Assembly: GCF_002884495.1 (NCBI RefSeq)
Contig: NZ_KZ614145.1
Span: forward strand, 2,680,423-2,744,422
Direction: 5' to 3'
Length of the DNA: 64,000 bases
Origin: Rummeliibacillus pycnus
GTDB lineage: Bacteria > Bacillota > Bacilli > Bacillales_A > Planococcaceae
Each line of letters opens with the position of its first letter. Position 1 is the first letter of the stretch. Shown piece by piece: positions 1 through 7,449 of the stretch. Below the pieces are notes generated by a model. That model had not been told where the DNA came from and ran no database searches. It saw only the letters and a program-made list of their open reading frames with translations. The translations under genes were made by a program, and so were the position numbers.

Positions 1-1
1 T

Positions 2-1549
2 GATAAGATTTCCTATTCAGAAGAAGACGCTATTCGAGGGAAAATCCTCGACAAAAATGGCAATGAATTAGCAACAAATGCTGAATTTCGTCAAGCGGGA
101 ATTATCCCTAAAGAACTTGGAAAAGGGACAACAAAAGAAGACAATATTAAGGCTATTGCAAAACAATTCGATATAACTGAAAAAGATATTGAAACAAAGC
201 TCAACCAAAAGTGGGTCAAAGACGATTTGTTTGTCCCATTAAAAGTAATTGATAATAATCAAATAAAGAAAATGGCTGGTGTACAATATCAAGCCGTGGA
301 TATTCGTTACTATCCCCTTGCTGAAGCTGCTTCTACAATGATTGGTTATACAGGGAAAGTAACTCAAGAAGATCTTGCAAAAGATTCCACACTCTCTGCT
401 GATGCCATAATTGGTAAAAGCGGTTTAGAAAGAGCTTACGATAAAGAATTACGTGGAAAAAACGGTGGAAAGATATCTTTGATCAATCCAAATGGTAAAG
501 TCAAAGAAGTATTACTTGAAGCCTATCGCGAAGACGGTAAAAATATTCAATTAACCATAGATGCTGATACACAATTAAAAGCATACGATGCACTAAAAAA
601 TGCTACTGGTGCTACAGTCATCATGGATCCTAAAAGTGGTAATTTACTTTCACTTGTAAGCAAGCCTTCCTACGATCCAAATAAAATGGTTCGAGGAATT
701 TCACAAAAAGAATACGATGCTTATATGAACAACGAACAGAAGCCATTTATCAATCGTTTTACTCAACGATTTGCACCTGGTTCTACGCTGAAAACCGTTA
801 CAGCAAGTGTGGCACTTGATGCAGGTACATTAACAACCAAAAAAGTTCGGACAATCAATGGACTAAAATGGCAAAAGGATAAATCTTGGGGTAATTATTT
901 TGTCACTCGCGTTTCTAATGTCCCAAAAGTAAATCTACAAACAGCTTTAATCTACTCAGATAATATTTTCTTTGCTCAAGAGGGACTAGAAATGGGCGAA
1001 GATGTATTAAGAAAAGGGTTCAATAAGTTTATCTTTGGTGAAAAATTAGATTTACCATTTGATATGAAACCTGCACAAATTTCAAACAATAATTCTTTTA
1101 AATCCGATATTCTATTGGCCGATACAGCTTATGGACAAGGACAAGTATTAATGTCCCCCATTCAACAAGCCATTACGTACAGCGCTTTTGCAAATAATGG
1201 TCAAGTGGTATATGCGAATTTGTTAAAGGGTCAACAAACAAAGACCAAAAAAGCTGTTAGTGCCCAATCCGCGAAAATTATACAAAATGCAATGATACAA
1301 GTTGTACAAAATCCAAATGGTACTGCACATACCTTAAACGGTATTAGCTCTACTCTAGTTGCTAAAACAGGTACAGCCGAATTAAAACAAACACAAGGAA
1401 CAGAGGGTCAGGAAAATAGCTTTATTGTAGCTTTTGATACGAAAAAAAACCATAATTTTCTCGTTTTATCTGTTGTAGAAGACCATAAAAAAGTTGGAAA
1501 AACAGCTACAGAGCTTGCAAAACCTTTAATACAAGATTTAGAAAAATAA
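2..1549 (+). CDS. Class B penicillin-binding protein (PBP2a/PBP3-like transpeptidase), 5' truncated by window edge
   Basis: This cell wall transpeptidase cross-links peptidoglycan outside the membrane. The frame is open from base 2, so the true start, membrane anchor and any MecA-type N-terminal domain lie outside the window; the first ATG-like codon inside (227) is not the start. Visible parts are the dimerisation segment RGKILDKNG near the edge and the transpeptidase domain. The catalytic SxxK is S-T-L-K at nt 782-793, SDN appears in IYSDNIFFAQ, and KTG in AKTGTAE close to the C-terminus. All three active-site motifs are intact, so the enzyme should be functional. The tail after KTG is of normal length and is followed directly by a terminator. 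It resembles B. subtilis PbpC (PBP3); which paralogue it is cannot be settled without the missing N-terminus. Confidence 0.92.
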   Translation, partial: DKISYSEEDAIRGKILDKNGNELATNAEFRQAGIIPKELGKGTTKEDNIKAIAKQFDITEKDIETKLNQKWVKDDLFVPLKVIDNNQIKKMAGVQYQAVDIRYYPLAEAASTMIGYTGKVTQEDLAKDSTLSADAIIGKSGLERAYDKELRGKNGGKISLINPNGKVKEVLLEAYREDGKNIQLTIDADTQLKAYDALKNATGATVIMDPKSGNLLSLVSKPSYDPNKMVRGISQKEYDAYMNNEQKPFINRFTQRFAPGSTLKTVTASVALDAGTLTTKKVRTINGLKWQKDKSWGNYFVTRVSNVPKVNLQTALIYSDNIFFAQEGLEMGEDVLRKGFNKFIFGEKLDLPFDMKPAQISNNNSFKSDILLADTAYGQGQVLMSPIQQAITYSAFANNGQVVYANLLKGQQTKTKKAVSAQSAKIIQNAMIQVVQNPNGTAHTLNGISSTLVAKTGTAELKQTQGTEGQENSFIVAFDTKKNHNFLVLSVVEDHKKVGKTATELAKPLIQDLEK

Positions 1550-1553
1550 ATAG

Positions 1554-1607
1554 AAAAGGATGCCTTAGAATTGTTTAAATACAAAATAAGGCATCCTTTT
1601 TATTTTT
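1554..1607 (+). terminator. Intrinsic terminator after the PBP gene
   Basis: A 14-bp stem, AAAAGGATGCCTTA (1554-1567) with TAAGGCATCCTTTT (1587-1600), is followed by a T-rich tail. It starts five bases after the PBP stop codon. Confidence 0.9.
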
Positions 1608-1682
1608 GAATCATAATGTTTTTAGTACAAGGCTACTATAGAAAAAAGTTAGTCTATCAATAGCTAGAATATTATCTTTTTC

Positions 1683-2120
1683 CTACCATAATGTGGGTTT
1701 TGTGACCATAAACCAAAGCATGATTAATAATAATATTGTATAGATCCATACGGATTTAGTTAATTTATTGACAAAGTATTGTTGATTGTATTGTGTTGTA
1801 TTAAATGTTCGCATCGTTGGCTTAAATGCACGTGCTAAAAAGACAATTGAAAAAACTAACAAAGTGATTGTCATTGCAATAAAAGGTGTTGCAATGGAAT
1901 AACCGCCGCGCCAAAGAATGTATATTCCCGATAAAATAAGTACATGACCAGAATGCTTAACTACCGTAATAGCAAGAGAAAAGGTAGATACATATGCCGT
2001 CATTTCTTGATGTGTAGTTGCTATTCTCATTTTTTTGAGCATTGGAATAAGTACAAAAAAAGGCCCAATCGATAAAATTGCACTTATCACATGTATATAA
2101 AGCGCTGTTAAATAAAGCAT
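1683..2120 (-). CDS. Small four-helix integral membrane protein (DUF2269-like)
   Basis: A 145-residue hydrophobic protein with about four membrane segments: residues 1-27, 50-70, 78-97 and 125-143. The opening YLTALYIHVISAILSIGPFF, with a histidine in the first helix, and the HSGHVLILSGIYILW segment resemble the DUF2269 and CopD-like group of small membrane proteins with conserved histidines, some of which may bind heme or copper. The function is unknown. The ATG at 2120 follows AAGGAAG at good spacing. It is monocistronic and convergent with the PBP gene. The family call is from pattern only. Confidence 0.6.
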   Translation of the reverse strand: MLYLTALYIHVISAILSIGPFFVLIPMLKKMRIATTHQEMTAYVSTFSLAITVVKHSGHVLILSGIYILWRGGYSIATPFIAMTITLLVFSIVFLARAFKPTMRTFNTTQYNQQYFVNKLTKSVWIYTILLLIMLWFMVTKPTLW

Positions 2121-2373
2121 AGATAGGCTTCCTTTTCTATATTTTTCTTACTTCAACAATAAAGGAATGAATGCATACAAGCAAACGACAATAAGGTGAA
2201 CATTCCTATTTTGTAAACTCAATGTAAAGATAATCAATCGTATTTGTAAATACCTAAATTGTGAAGAAATTATATTGTATAATATCGGTATCAAGAAGAA
2301 ATTAGTGGACATCCTAATCACATTCTTGGTAAAGTAGCATACAATAAATAAAATTAAAAAGGAGAGGATTTTT

Positions 2374-3003
2374 ATAGGAATCCATAAGTTTTTTACAAGT
2401 TTAAATGATTTAGAGCGTATTATACGTTGCCCAGGTCGCTTCAAATTTGAGGAACATAATGTAGCAGCACACTCTTGGAAAGTATCACAATACGCTATGT
2501 TTTTTGGGACAATTGAAGAAATGAACGGATCAATTATCAATTGGAAATCATTATACGAAAAAACGATTAACCATGACTTTGCAGAAGTATTTATTGGCGA
2601 CATTAAGACACCTGTAAAGCATGCATCGCCAGAGCTTAAACAAATGATTGCACATGTAGAAGAGAAAATGATGGAGAAATTCATTTTCAACGAAATTCCT
2701 GAAGAATTTCAAGAGGTATTCTTCGAGCGTATGAAAGAAGGAAAAGACGCAACCATCGAAGGAAGATTACTCGAATTTGCAGATAAACTCGACCTCTTTT
2801 ATGAAGCATTTGCAGAGCTTAAGCGAGGCAATACAGACAAAGAATTTGTCAGCATGTATCAAGAGGCACTAAAAAAATTGTTAGTGATTCCGTTACCAAC
2901 AAGTGTAAATTACTTCAAAAATGTTATATTGGCAGATGTCATTAATGAAAAATCACCAGTAGATATTACTGCATTGACCGAGGAAGTTTTATCAGAAGCT
3001 TAA
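2374..3003 (+). CDS. YfbR-like HD-domain phosphohydrolase, apparent ATA start codon
   Basis: HD-superfamily hydrolase, probably a YfbR-type deoxyribonucleoside 5'-monophosphatase or related nucleotidase. The conserved N-terminal part (GIHKFFTSLNDLERIIRCPG, then FKFEEHNVAAHSW carrying a metal-ligand His) lies upstream of the first ATG (2497). The HD dyad is in the INHDFAEV segment. The frame is closed by a TAG at 2335-2337, and between that stop and 2497 there is no in-frame ATG, GTG or TTG. A strong ribosome binding site, AAAAGGAGAGG (2357-2367), sits six bases before ATA at 2374, exactly where family members begin with MGIHK. I therefore infer initiation at ATA; ATT at 2368 would be too close. 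Total length is 209 codons. A start at 2497 would remove the first conserved histidine motif. A sequencing error (ATG read as ATA) is the alternative. Confidence 0.75.
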   Translation: MGIHKFFTSLNDLERIIRCPGRFKFEEHNVAAHSWKVSQYAMFFGTIEEMNGSIINWKSLYEKTINHDFAEVFIGDIKTPVKHASPELKQMIAHVEEKMMEKFIFNEIPEEFQEVFFERMKEGKDATIEGRLLEFADKLDLFYEAFAELKRGNTDKEFVSMYQEALKKLLVIPLPTSVNYFKNVILADVINEKSPVDITALTEEVLSEA

Positions 3004-3036
3004 GCCTTATGCATAAGGCATATGCTTTTTTATTTT
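3004..3036 (+). terminator. Terminator after the HD hydrolase
   Basis: The perfect palindrome GCCTTATGCATAAGGC (3004-3019) directly follows the stop codon. It overlaps GCATATGC and a TTTTTTATTTT run. Confidence 0.75.
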
Positions 3037-3046
3037 ACCCAAAAAT

Positions 3047-3084
3047 AAACCGCAAACAAACTAATAACTTGTTGCTTGCAGTTT
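3047..3084 (-). terminator. Terminator of the flavin reductase gene
   Basis: On the minus strand AAACTGCAAGCAACAAG pairs with TTTGTTTGCGGTTT (one G-T wobble and small bulges), followed by TATTTTT. It lies just past the stop at 3095. Confidence 0.7.
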
Positions 3085-3094
3085 AAACGTTCTT

Positions 3095-3589
3095 TTAATT
3101 TGTTTGATAAAAGGTTTTCGGAATTTCCCCAACGCTACGTTGATGATATAGTAATGGAGCCTTATCAGTATGAATAATATGAATTACTTTTCCTATCAAT
3201 ATGACGTGATCCCCTGCTTCTATTTGCTGAACATTTTCACATTCTAAAACGGATGCGATATTTTTTACAATCGGTAAATTTTTTTCTGAGCGTTGCCATT
3301 CACATTGTGTAAAGCGATCTACTTCTTTACTAGAGAAAAGAAAGCATAGCTTTGCTTGGTCACTGGCTAAAATGTTGACTGCAAATTGATCTGCACTCGT
3401 AAAAATCCCTAAAGACTTGGATTTCTTATCAATAGACCAAAGAATTAATAATGGCTCCAATGAAACAGAAGCAAATGAATTGACGGTTAAACCAACTGGG
3501 TTGTTTTCTTGATCAAAAGTAGTGACAACCGTTACACCTGTAGGATAATTTCCTAACGCTTTTTTAAATTCTTCCTGTTGATCAATCAT
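3095..3589 (-). CDS. Flavin reductase-like FMN-binding protein (HpaC/RutF family)
   Basis: A short-chain flavin reductase of the HpaC/NADH-FMN oxidoreductase type, which supplies reduced flavin to a two-component monooxygenase. The hallmark N-terminus is ALGNYPTGVTVVTTFD, followed by PVGLTVNSFASVSLEPLLILWSIDKKS and the C-terminal EAGDHVILIGKVIHI segment, where GDH is typical of the fold. At 164 residues it has the usual length. I chose ATG 3589 rather than 3607 because GGAGGG (3596-3601 region) lies ahead of the former and overlaps the latter. No oxygenase partner is adjacent, so the substrate pathway is unknown. It stands alone, convergent with the HD hydrolase. Confidence 0.85.
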   Translation of the reverse strand: MIDQQEEFKKALGNYPTGVTVVTTFDQENNPVGLTVNSFASVSLEPLLILWSIDKKSKSLGIFTSADQFAVNILASDQAKLCFLFSSKEVDRFTQCEWQRSEKNLPIVKNIASVLECENVQQIEAGDHVILIGKVIHIIHTDKAPLLYHQRSVGEIPKTFYQTN

Positions 3590-3738
3590 TTTACATCTTC
3601 CCTCCATATTATTTTTGATATCATGGGTCTTTCCTCTACAGATTTAATTTTTTCTCCACTAAGTCCACTTTGAATACCATGAAAGTCTAACTTCTATTAT
3701 TCTTTATGATTTCCCTCAATCCATAAACTGTATATTTT

Positions 3739-3846
3739 TTATCTTATGCACCAAGTTGCTAAATGCCAAATCGATTTCGCTCTATAGCCATCAACAAAAT
3801 CATTCACAGGGAAAATAAGAAATTTAGGATAGATGAACCTAGGCAT
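3739..3846 (-). CDS. Candidate 35-residue small protein, unknown function
   Basis: A short frame begins with MPRFIYPKFLIFP and ends HLATWCIR before TAA. AAAAAAGGTGA lies six bases ahead of the ATG (minus strand), a reasonable ribosome binding site. The product would be basic and aromatic-rich (three Trp-class positions, several Phe/Tyr). I do not recognise a family. It sits in an otherwise empty gap upstream of the flavin reductase. It may be a real small protein or the remnant of a longer gene. Confidence 0.35.
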   Translation of the reverse strand: MPRFIYPKFLIFPVNDFVDGYRAKSIWHLATWCIR

Positions 3847-3955
3847 GACAATTCACCTTTTTTATTATTTTTTATAAATAAGATTCATTCATTTGATTCG
3901 TTGAAAATCTACTATTAGTTCCATATATTTCCGCTATAATACCAGATCTTCTTTC

Positions 3956-3984
3956 TTGCAGATTTATCATTCATGCAGTAATAT
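3956..3984 (+). promoter_or_regulatory. Sigma-A promoter of structured RNA copy 1
   Basis: TTGCAG (3956-3961), a 17-bp spacer and TAATAT (3979-3984). Copy 2 keeps the same positions with TTGCAC-17-TAACAT. Transcription would begin near 3991. Confidence 0.6.
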
Positions 3985-3990
3985 AAGATT

Positions 3991-4242
3991 ACAAGCTGCA
4001 TTGTTCGTAATAATATTAAGTTTTAACCTTTGAGCTGTAATAGGGAGTTTTAATTGAGTACGGACTGGCATGCCGCATTCCACGTTAATGCGGACGAACA
4101 TGAAATACTCTGCGAACACCCACTTTGAGGAGTGGTGGTTTAAAACTTTCGATATTTAAATTTACGGCAAAGGCGGCTTACAAATCGCTTACTATCAACG
4201 TATTAACGTTTAAGCACTTACCATTTTGGTAAGTGCTTTTTT
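3991..4242 (+). ncRNA. Unassigned 252-nt structured RNA, copy 1
   Basis: This segment is almost identical to 9058-9309, including promoter position and total length, and it contains no plausible open frame. A nested fold can be drawn: AAGCTGC (3993-3999) with GCGGCTT (4173-4179); CGTAA (4006-4010) with TTACG (4162-4166); AGTTTTAA (4046-4053) with TTAAAACT (4140-4147); GAGTA (4056-4060) with TACTC (4106-4110); hairpin CCGCATT/AATGCGG (4073-4093); hairpin CCACT/AGTGG (4120-4135). It ends in a terminator, AAGCACTTACC (4212-4222) with GGTAAGTGCTT, plus T-run. A second AGTTTTAA (4019-4026) could compete for the same partner, which suggests two alternative folds. It could be a small RNA or, for this copy, the leader of the acyl-CoA dehydrogenase operon, though that gene has its own promoter downstream. 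It does not match the purine, lysine, SAM, T-box, SRP, RNase P or tmRNA signatures I know. Confidence 0.7.
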
Positions 4243-4317
4243 AAGTTTCCAAAATCATCTATTGTGGCACATATATTTTTATAGTTTTCTATTCCTATAA
4301 AAATACTTATAATTATA

Positions 4318-4346
4318 TTGACTTTACATTTTCTATCCTTTATCAT
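4318..4346 (+). promoter_or_regulatory. Sigma-A promoter of the acyl-CoA dehydrogenase/ABC importer operon
   Basis: TTGACT (4318-4323), a 17-bp spacer and TATCAT (4341-4346). It lies after the terminator of RNA copy 1 and 127 bp before the GTG start at 4473. Confidence 0.6.
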
Positions 4347-4472
4347 TAGTAAAAAATAAAAGTGAAATACAAAATAAACCATAATTAGTTATTTACTTCT
4401 TTAATGGTTACGTCGCGTCTTTATACCAACTATTCAACTATGTTTTGTACATTTTAAAAGGAGGTATGTTTA

Positions 4473-5645
4473 GTGAAAGAAATATTTATTCGAACGGATA
4501 TACAGAGAAAATGGATACAAAAAATCGAAAACCTGCGTAATGACCTAATAGCAGATTCTAAAAAAATCGATGAACAATCACTCTTTCCTTTTAGCAATTT
4601 TGAAAAGCTCAGAGCTATTGGTTATCCACAAATAACATTGCCGAAAGAATACGGTGGTGAGGGTTTATCTGTTTATGACATGATTTTACTTCAGGAAACT
4701 TTAGCTAGTTATGATGCCAATACTTCACTAGCAATTGGTTGGACGCTTGGCGTTGTAGGTGAATTGTATGAACATCACCTTTGGAGTCCTGAATTACTTG
4801 AGAAGTTCTCAAAAGAGGTTCAAAAAAATGTATTCATTAACCGTGCAGTAAGTGAAGAACAGACTGGTAGTCCAACTCGTGGCGGACGCCCAGGAACAAT
4901 TGCAGTTAACACTTCTAATGGCTGGATCTTAAATGGTCGGAAAATTTTTACTACGGCCTCTCCAATTCTTGATTATTTTCTTGTAAGTGCTTGGATTGAG
5001 GAAAAGCAACAAATTGGTTTTTTCCTTATTGAAAGTGAAACTCCTGGCCTATCTATAGAAGAGACTTGGAATGTCATTTCGATGCGTGGAACAGGTAGTC
5101 ATGATTTACTTCTTAAAGATGTCTATGTTGAATCGAAAGCACTTGTTGAGTACCCTCAAAGTTCTTTTGGTGGCAATCATATTAACGGCTGGATCTTGCA
5201 TATCCCTGCTACTTATCTTGGTATTGCTCAAGCTGCACGTGATTACGCCGTACATTTTGCAAAACATCACCAACCTAACAGTTTGAATGCACCTATTAGT
5301 ACATTACCTAATGTACAGCAACAGTTAGGGAAAATAGAACTAAAATTAGATCAAGCTCGCTTCTCTCTATACGGGGTTGCAGAAGCATACGATGATAGCG
5401 CACGTCGCAAACATTTAACAAATGAATTAGCAGTTGCAAAGCATATAGTTACGAATGCCGCAATTGAAATTGTAGATTTAGCCATGCGCATCGTAGGCGC
5501 AAAAAGTCTTCAAAATTCTAATCCATTACAGCGTTATTATCGAGACGTACGCGCCGGTCTACACAACCCTCCTATGGATGATATGACCATTACAAAATTG
5601 GCAAAAACAGCTTTAGAACAAGACAAAGAATCATTATTTATATAA
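4473..5645 (+). CDS. Acyl-CoA dehydrogenase family flavoprotein (YdbM/SfnB-like)
   Basis: A 390-residue flavin-dependent protein with the acyl-CoA dehydrogenase fold. The N-terminal helical domain has LPKEYGGEGLSVYDM. The central beta domain has RAVSEEQTGSPTRGG, GWILNGRKIFTTASP and WNVISMRGTGSHDLLL. The C-terminal helical domain has MRIVGAKSLQNSNPLQRYYRDVRAG. This last pattern resembles the SfnB/DszC-like branch and B. subtilis YdbM, which sit in sulfur or amine metabolism rather than beta-oxidation. The start is GTG after AAAAGGAGGT. It is the first gene of an operon with an amino acid-type ABC importer, 19 bp before the binding protein, so it probably oxidises the imported compound. An organosulfur or modified amino acid substrate is my inference. 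Confidence 0.85.
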   Translation: MKEIFIRTDIQRKWIQKIENLRNDLIADSKKIDEQSLFPFSNFEKLRAIGYPQITLPKEYGGEGLSVYDMILLQETLASYDANTSLAIGWTLGVVGELYEHHLWSPELLEKFSKEVQKNVFINRAVSEEQTGSPTRGGRPGTIAVNTSNGWILNGRKIFTTASPILDYFLVSAWIEEKQQIGFFLIESETPGLSIEETWNVISMRGTGSHDLLLKDVYVESKALVEYPQSSFGGNHINGWILHIPATYLGIAQAARDYAVHFAKHHQPNSLNAPISTLPNVQQQLGKIELKLDQARFSLYGVAEAYDDSARRKHLTNELAVAKHIVTNAAIEIVDLAMRIVGAKSLQNSNPLQRYYRDVRAGLHNPPMDDMTITKLAKTALEQDKESLFI

Positions 5646-5664
5646 AGAGAAGGGGTTATAGAAT

Positions 5665-6531
5665 ATGTTTAAAATAAATTTATCGAAAATTGCAACAATT
5701 AGTCTGGTAACGGTAGGATTATTAGCTGGTTGTGGATCAAATGGCTCGTCAGATACTTCTTCAGAAGCTAGTTCAAAAAAAGTAACAACCGTGAAAATTG
5801 CTTATGACCAAGCAAGTAAACCAATGACTTACACGGATGAAAATGGAAATCCAACTGGTTATGATGTTGAAATTATGAAAGAAGTTGACAAACTATTACC
5901 AGATTATAAGTTTGAATATGTAGGAACAACTAGTGATGATTTGTTAATTGGTGTTGAGCAGGGTAAATACCAAGCTGGTGTAAAGAATGCATTCTTTACA
6001 AAAGAACGTCAACAAAAATTCATCTTTCCTAAAGAATTCCTAGGATTAAGCAGTATTGGGCTTGTCTTAAAATCCTCTAATAAAGACGTAAAATCATTAT
6101 CAGATTTTGCTTCTAAGGGTTACTCATTAGCACCTATTGCAGCAAACAACGCTCAATACACAGTTATTAAAGAATACAATGACAAAAATCCAAATAACAA
6201 AGTAAAGCTTAAAGCTGGTGATGAGTTCACAGTAGACGTCGTGCAATGGGTAAACGAAGGCCGCGTTGATGGTGGTGTTATGATTGAAGGTGCCTTCCAA
6301 CAACAAGTTACTTCTGATAAAGGTGCATACCATAATTTAAAAAATGATGTTGTCTACAACGAATTTGGTGTGATTAAAACATGGCCATTATTCAACAAAA
6401 ATCAGCAAAAATTTGCGGATGAATATGATAAAGCCATCAAAAAATTAAAACAAGAAAAGATACCAAACAAGCTAAGCAAGCAATTCTATGGTCGCGATTT
6501 GTTTGAAGTATTAGATAAAGCCGAACGTTAA
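5665..6531 (+). CDS. Polar amino acid-type ABC transporter, substrate-binding lipoprotein
   Basis: A 288-residue solute-binding protein of the SBP_bac_3 family. It has a lipoprotein signal peptide (residues 1-23) with lipobox LLAGC, so Cys23 is the likely lipidated residue, followed by a Ser-rich linker. The mature part starts KIAYDQASKPMTYTDENG and continues TGYDVEIMKEV, a typical lobe-1 pattern, then QGKYQAGVKNAFFTKERQQ. It delivers substrate to the two permeases downstream. The arrangement (one binding protein, two permeases, one ATPase) is like the L-cystine TcyJKLMN system, but the ligand cannot be read from the sequence. Confidence 0.88.
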   Translation: MFKINLSKIATISLVTVGLLAGCGSNGSSDTSSEASSKKVTTVKIAYDQASKPMTYTDENGNPTGYDVEIMKEVDKLLPDYKFEYVGTTSDDLLIGVEQGKYQAGVKNAFFTKERQQKFIFPKEFLGLSSIGLVLKSSNKDVKSLSDFASKGYSLAPIAANNAQYTVIKEYNDKNPNNKVKLKAGDEFTVDVVQWVNEGRVDGGVMIEGAFQQQVTSDKGAYHNLKNDVVYNEFGVIKTWPLFNKNQQKFADEYDKAIKKLKQEKIPNKLSKQFYGRDLFEVLDKAER

Positions 6532-6676
6532 TTTAAGTGAAGTCTATCAGCATGATTTTCTTCCCACTGGTAGTTGAACTATTCGGGCTTTTTTGATCAG
6601 TTAACACACCTACCTTCTTTGCTTCTTTCAATTTTCAGGTAGGCGTTTATTGACCGGGTAATACAGGATAAAAGCT

Positions 6677-6703
6677 ATAGGCTACTGATCTTCAGTAGCC
6701 TAT
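6677..6703 (+). other. Perfect 12-bp hairpin between binding protein and permease genes
   Basis: ATAGGCTACTGA (6677-6688) pairs with TCAGTAGCCTAT (6692-6703) around a 3-base loop. No T-run follows. It lies in the 198-bp gap of the operon and probably stabilises or punctuates the transcript, so that the binding protein is made in excess of the membrane parts. Confidence 0.55.
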
Positions 6704-6729
6704 TACATTAAAAAGATGGTGATTCTTAC

Positions 6730-7437
6730 ATGAGTAAATATTTTGATGCTTCTTATATTTGGAATTCAATTCCACAACTTTTGCCATTCTTAAAAGTAAC
6801 CTTTGCTGTAGCTGGTTCTTCCATTATTTTTGGAATATTAGTAGGCTTGCTACTTGCTACCATGAAACTTGGTAATCGCCGTATCTTGAAAAAAATTGCT
6901 ACAGGTTACACAACCATTATGCGTTGTACCCCATCAATCGTATTATTATTCCTTGTCTATTATGGTATTCCTGCAATTGTGGCAAATTTTAATATTAATT
7001 TACACAATATTGATACAGCAATTTTTGTAGTGATTACTTTTACCCTTCAATTTGCGGCTATTATGTCAGAGGTAATACGCTCAGCATATGAAGCAATTGA
7101 TCGTGGGCAATATGAGGCTGCTGTTAGTGTTGGCTTAACACCTTTTCAAGCATATAGACGGATTATCTTCCCTCAAGCGCTCGTCGTTGCATTACCAAAC
7201 TTCGGAAACGGAATGATTACACTTCTTCAAGAAGGTTCACTTGCCTACACTATTGGATTAATCGATGTTGTGGGAAAAGCTAACTTGCTTATAGCAGCAA
7301 ATCTAAATGCACATGCTTTAGAAATCTACATTGCTCTTGCAGTTATTTATTGGATTTTATCTATCCTTATAGAACGTGTATTTAATGCATTAGAAAAGCT
7401 CTTTAGTAAAGGAAAAAAGACTTTAGAAACAACGTAA
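6730..7437 (+). CDS. ABC importer permease 1 (HisM/TcyL-like)
   Basis: A 235-residue membrane permease of the polar amino acid (HAAT) family, with about five membrane helices. The cytoplasmic EAA loop that docks to the ATPase is visible as QYEAAVSVGLTPFQAYRRII followed by FPQAL (residues about 132-156). TIMRCTPSIVLLFLVYYGIP is the characteristic N-terminal segment of the family. It most likely pairs with the next gene as a heterodimer. The ATG at 6730 has GGTGA ahead. It ends 12 bp before the second permease. Confidence 0.9.
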   Translation: MSKYFDASYIWNSIPQLLPFLKVTFAVAGSSIIFGILVGLLLATMKLGNRRILKKIATGYTTIMRCTPSIVLLFLVYYGIPAIVANFNINLHNIDTAIFVVITFTLQFAAIMSEVIRSAYEAIDRGQYEAAVSVGLTPFQAYRRIIFPQALVVALPNFGNGMITLLQEGSLAYTIGLIDVVGKANLLIAANLNAHALEIYIALAVIYWILSILIERVFNALEKLFSKGKKTLETT

Positions 7438-7449
7438 GGAGGTACAGCT

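Noticed and set aside
2148..2690. Open frame of 180 codons on the minus strand
   Set aside because: It is antisense to the HD hydrolase N-terminus, Ser/Ile/Leu-rich, and has no family resemblance.
3991..4242. Reading the duplicated RNA as a SAM or c-di-GMP riboswitch
   Set aside because: GGACTGGC and ACGGCAAAGGC give superficial matches, but the remaining core elements and helix order do not fit, and copy 2 has no downstream gene.
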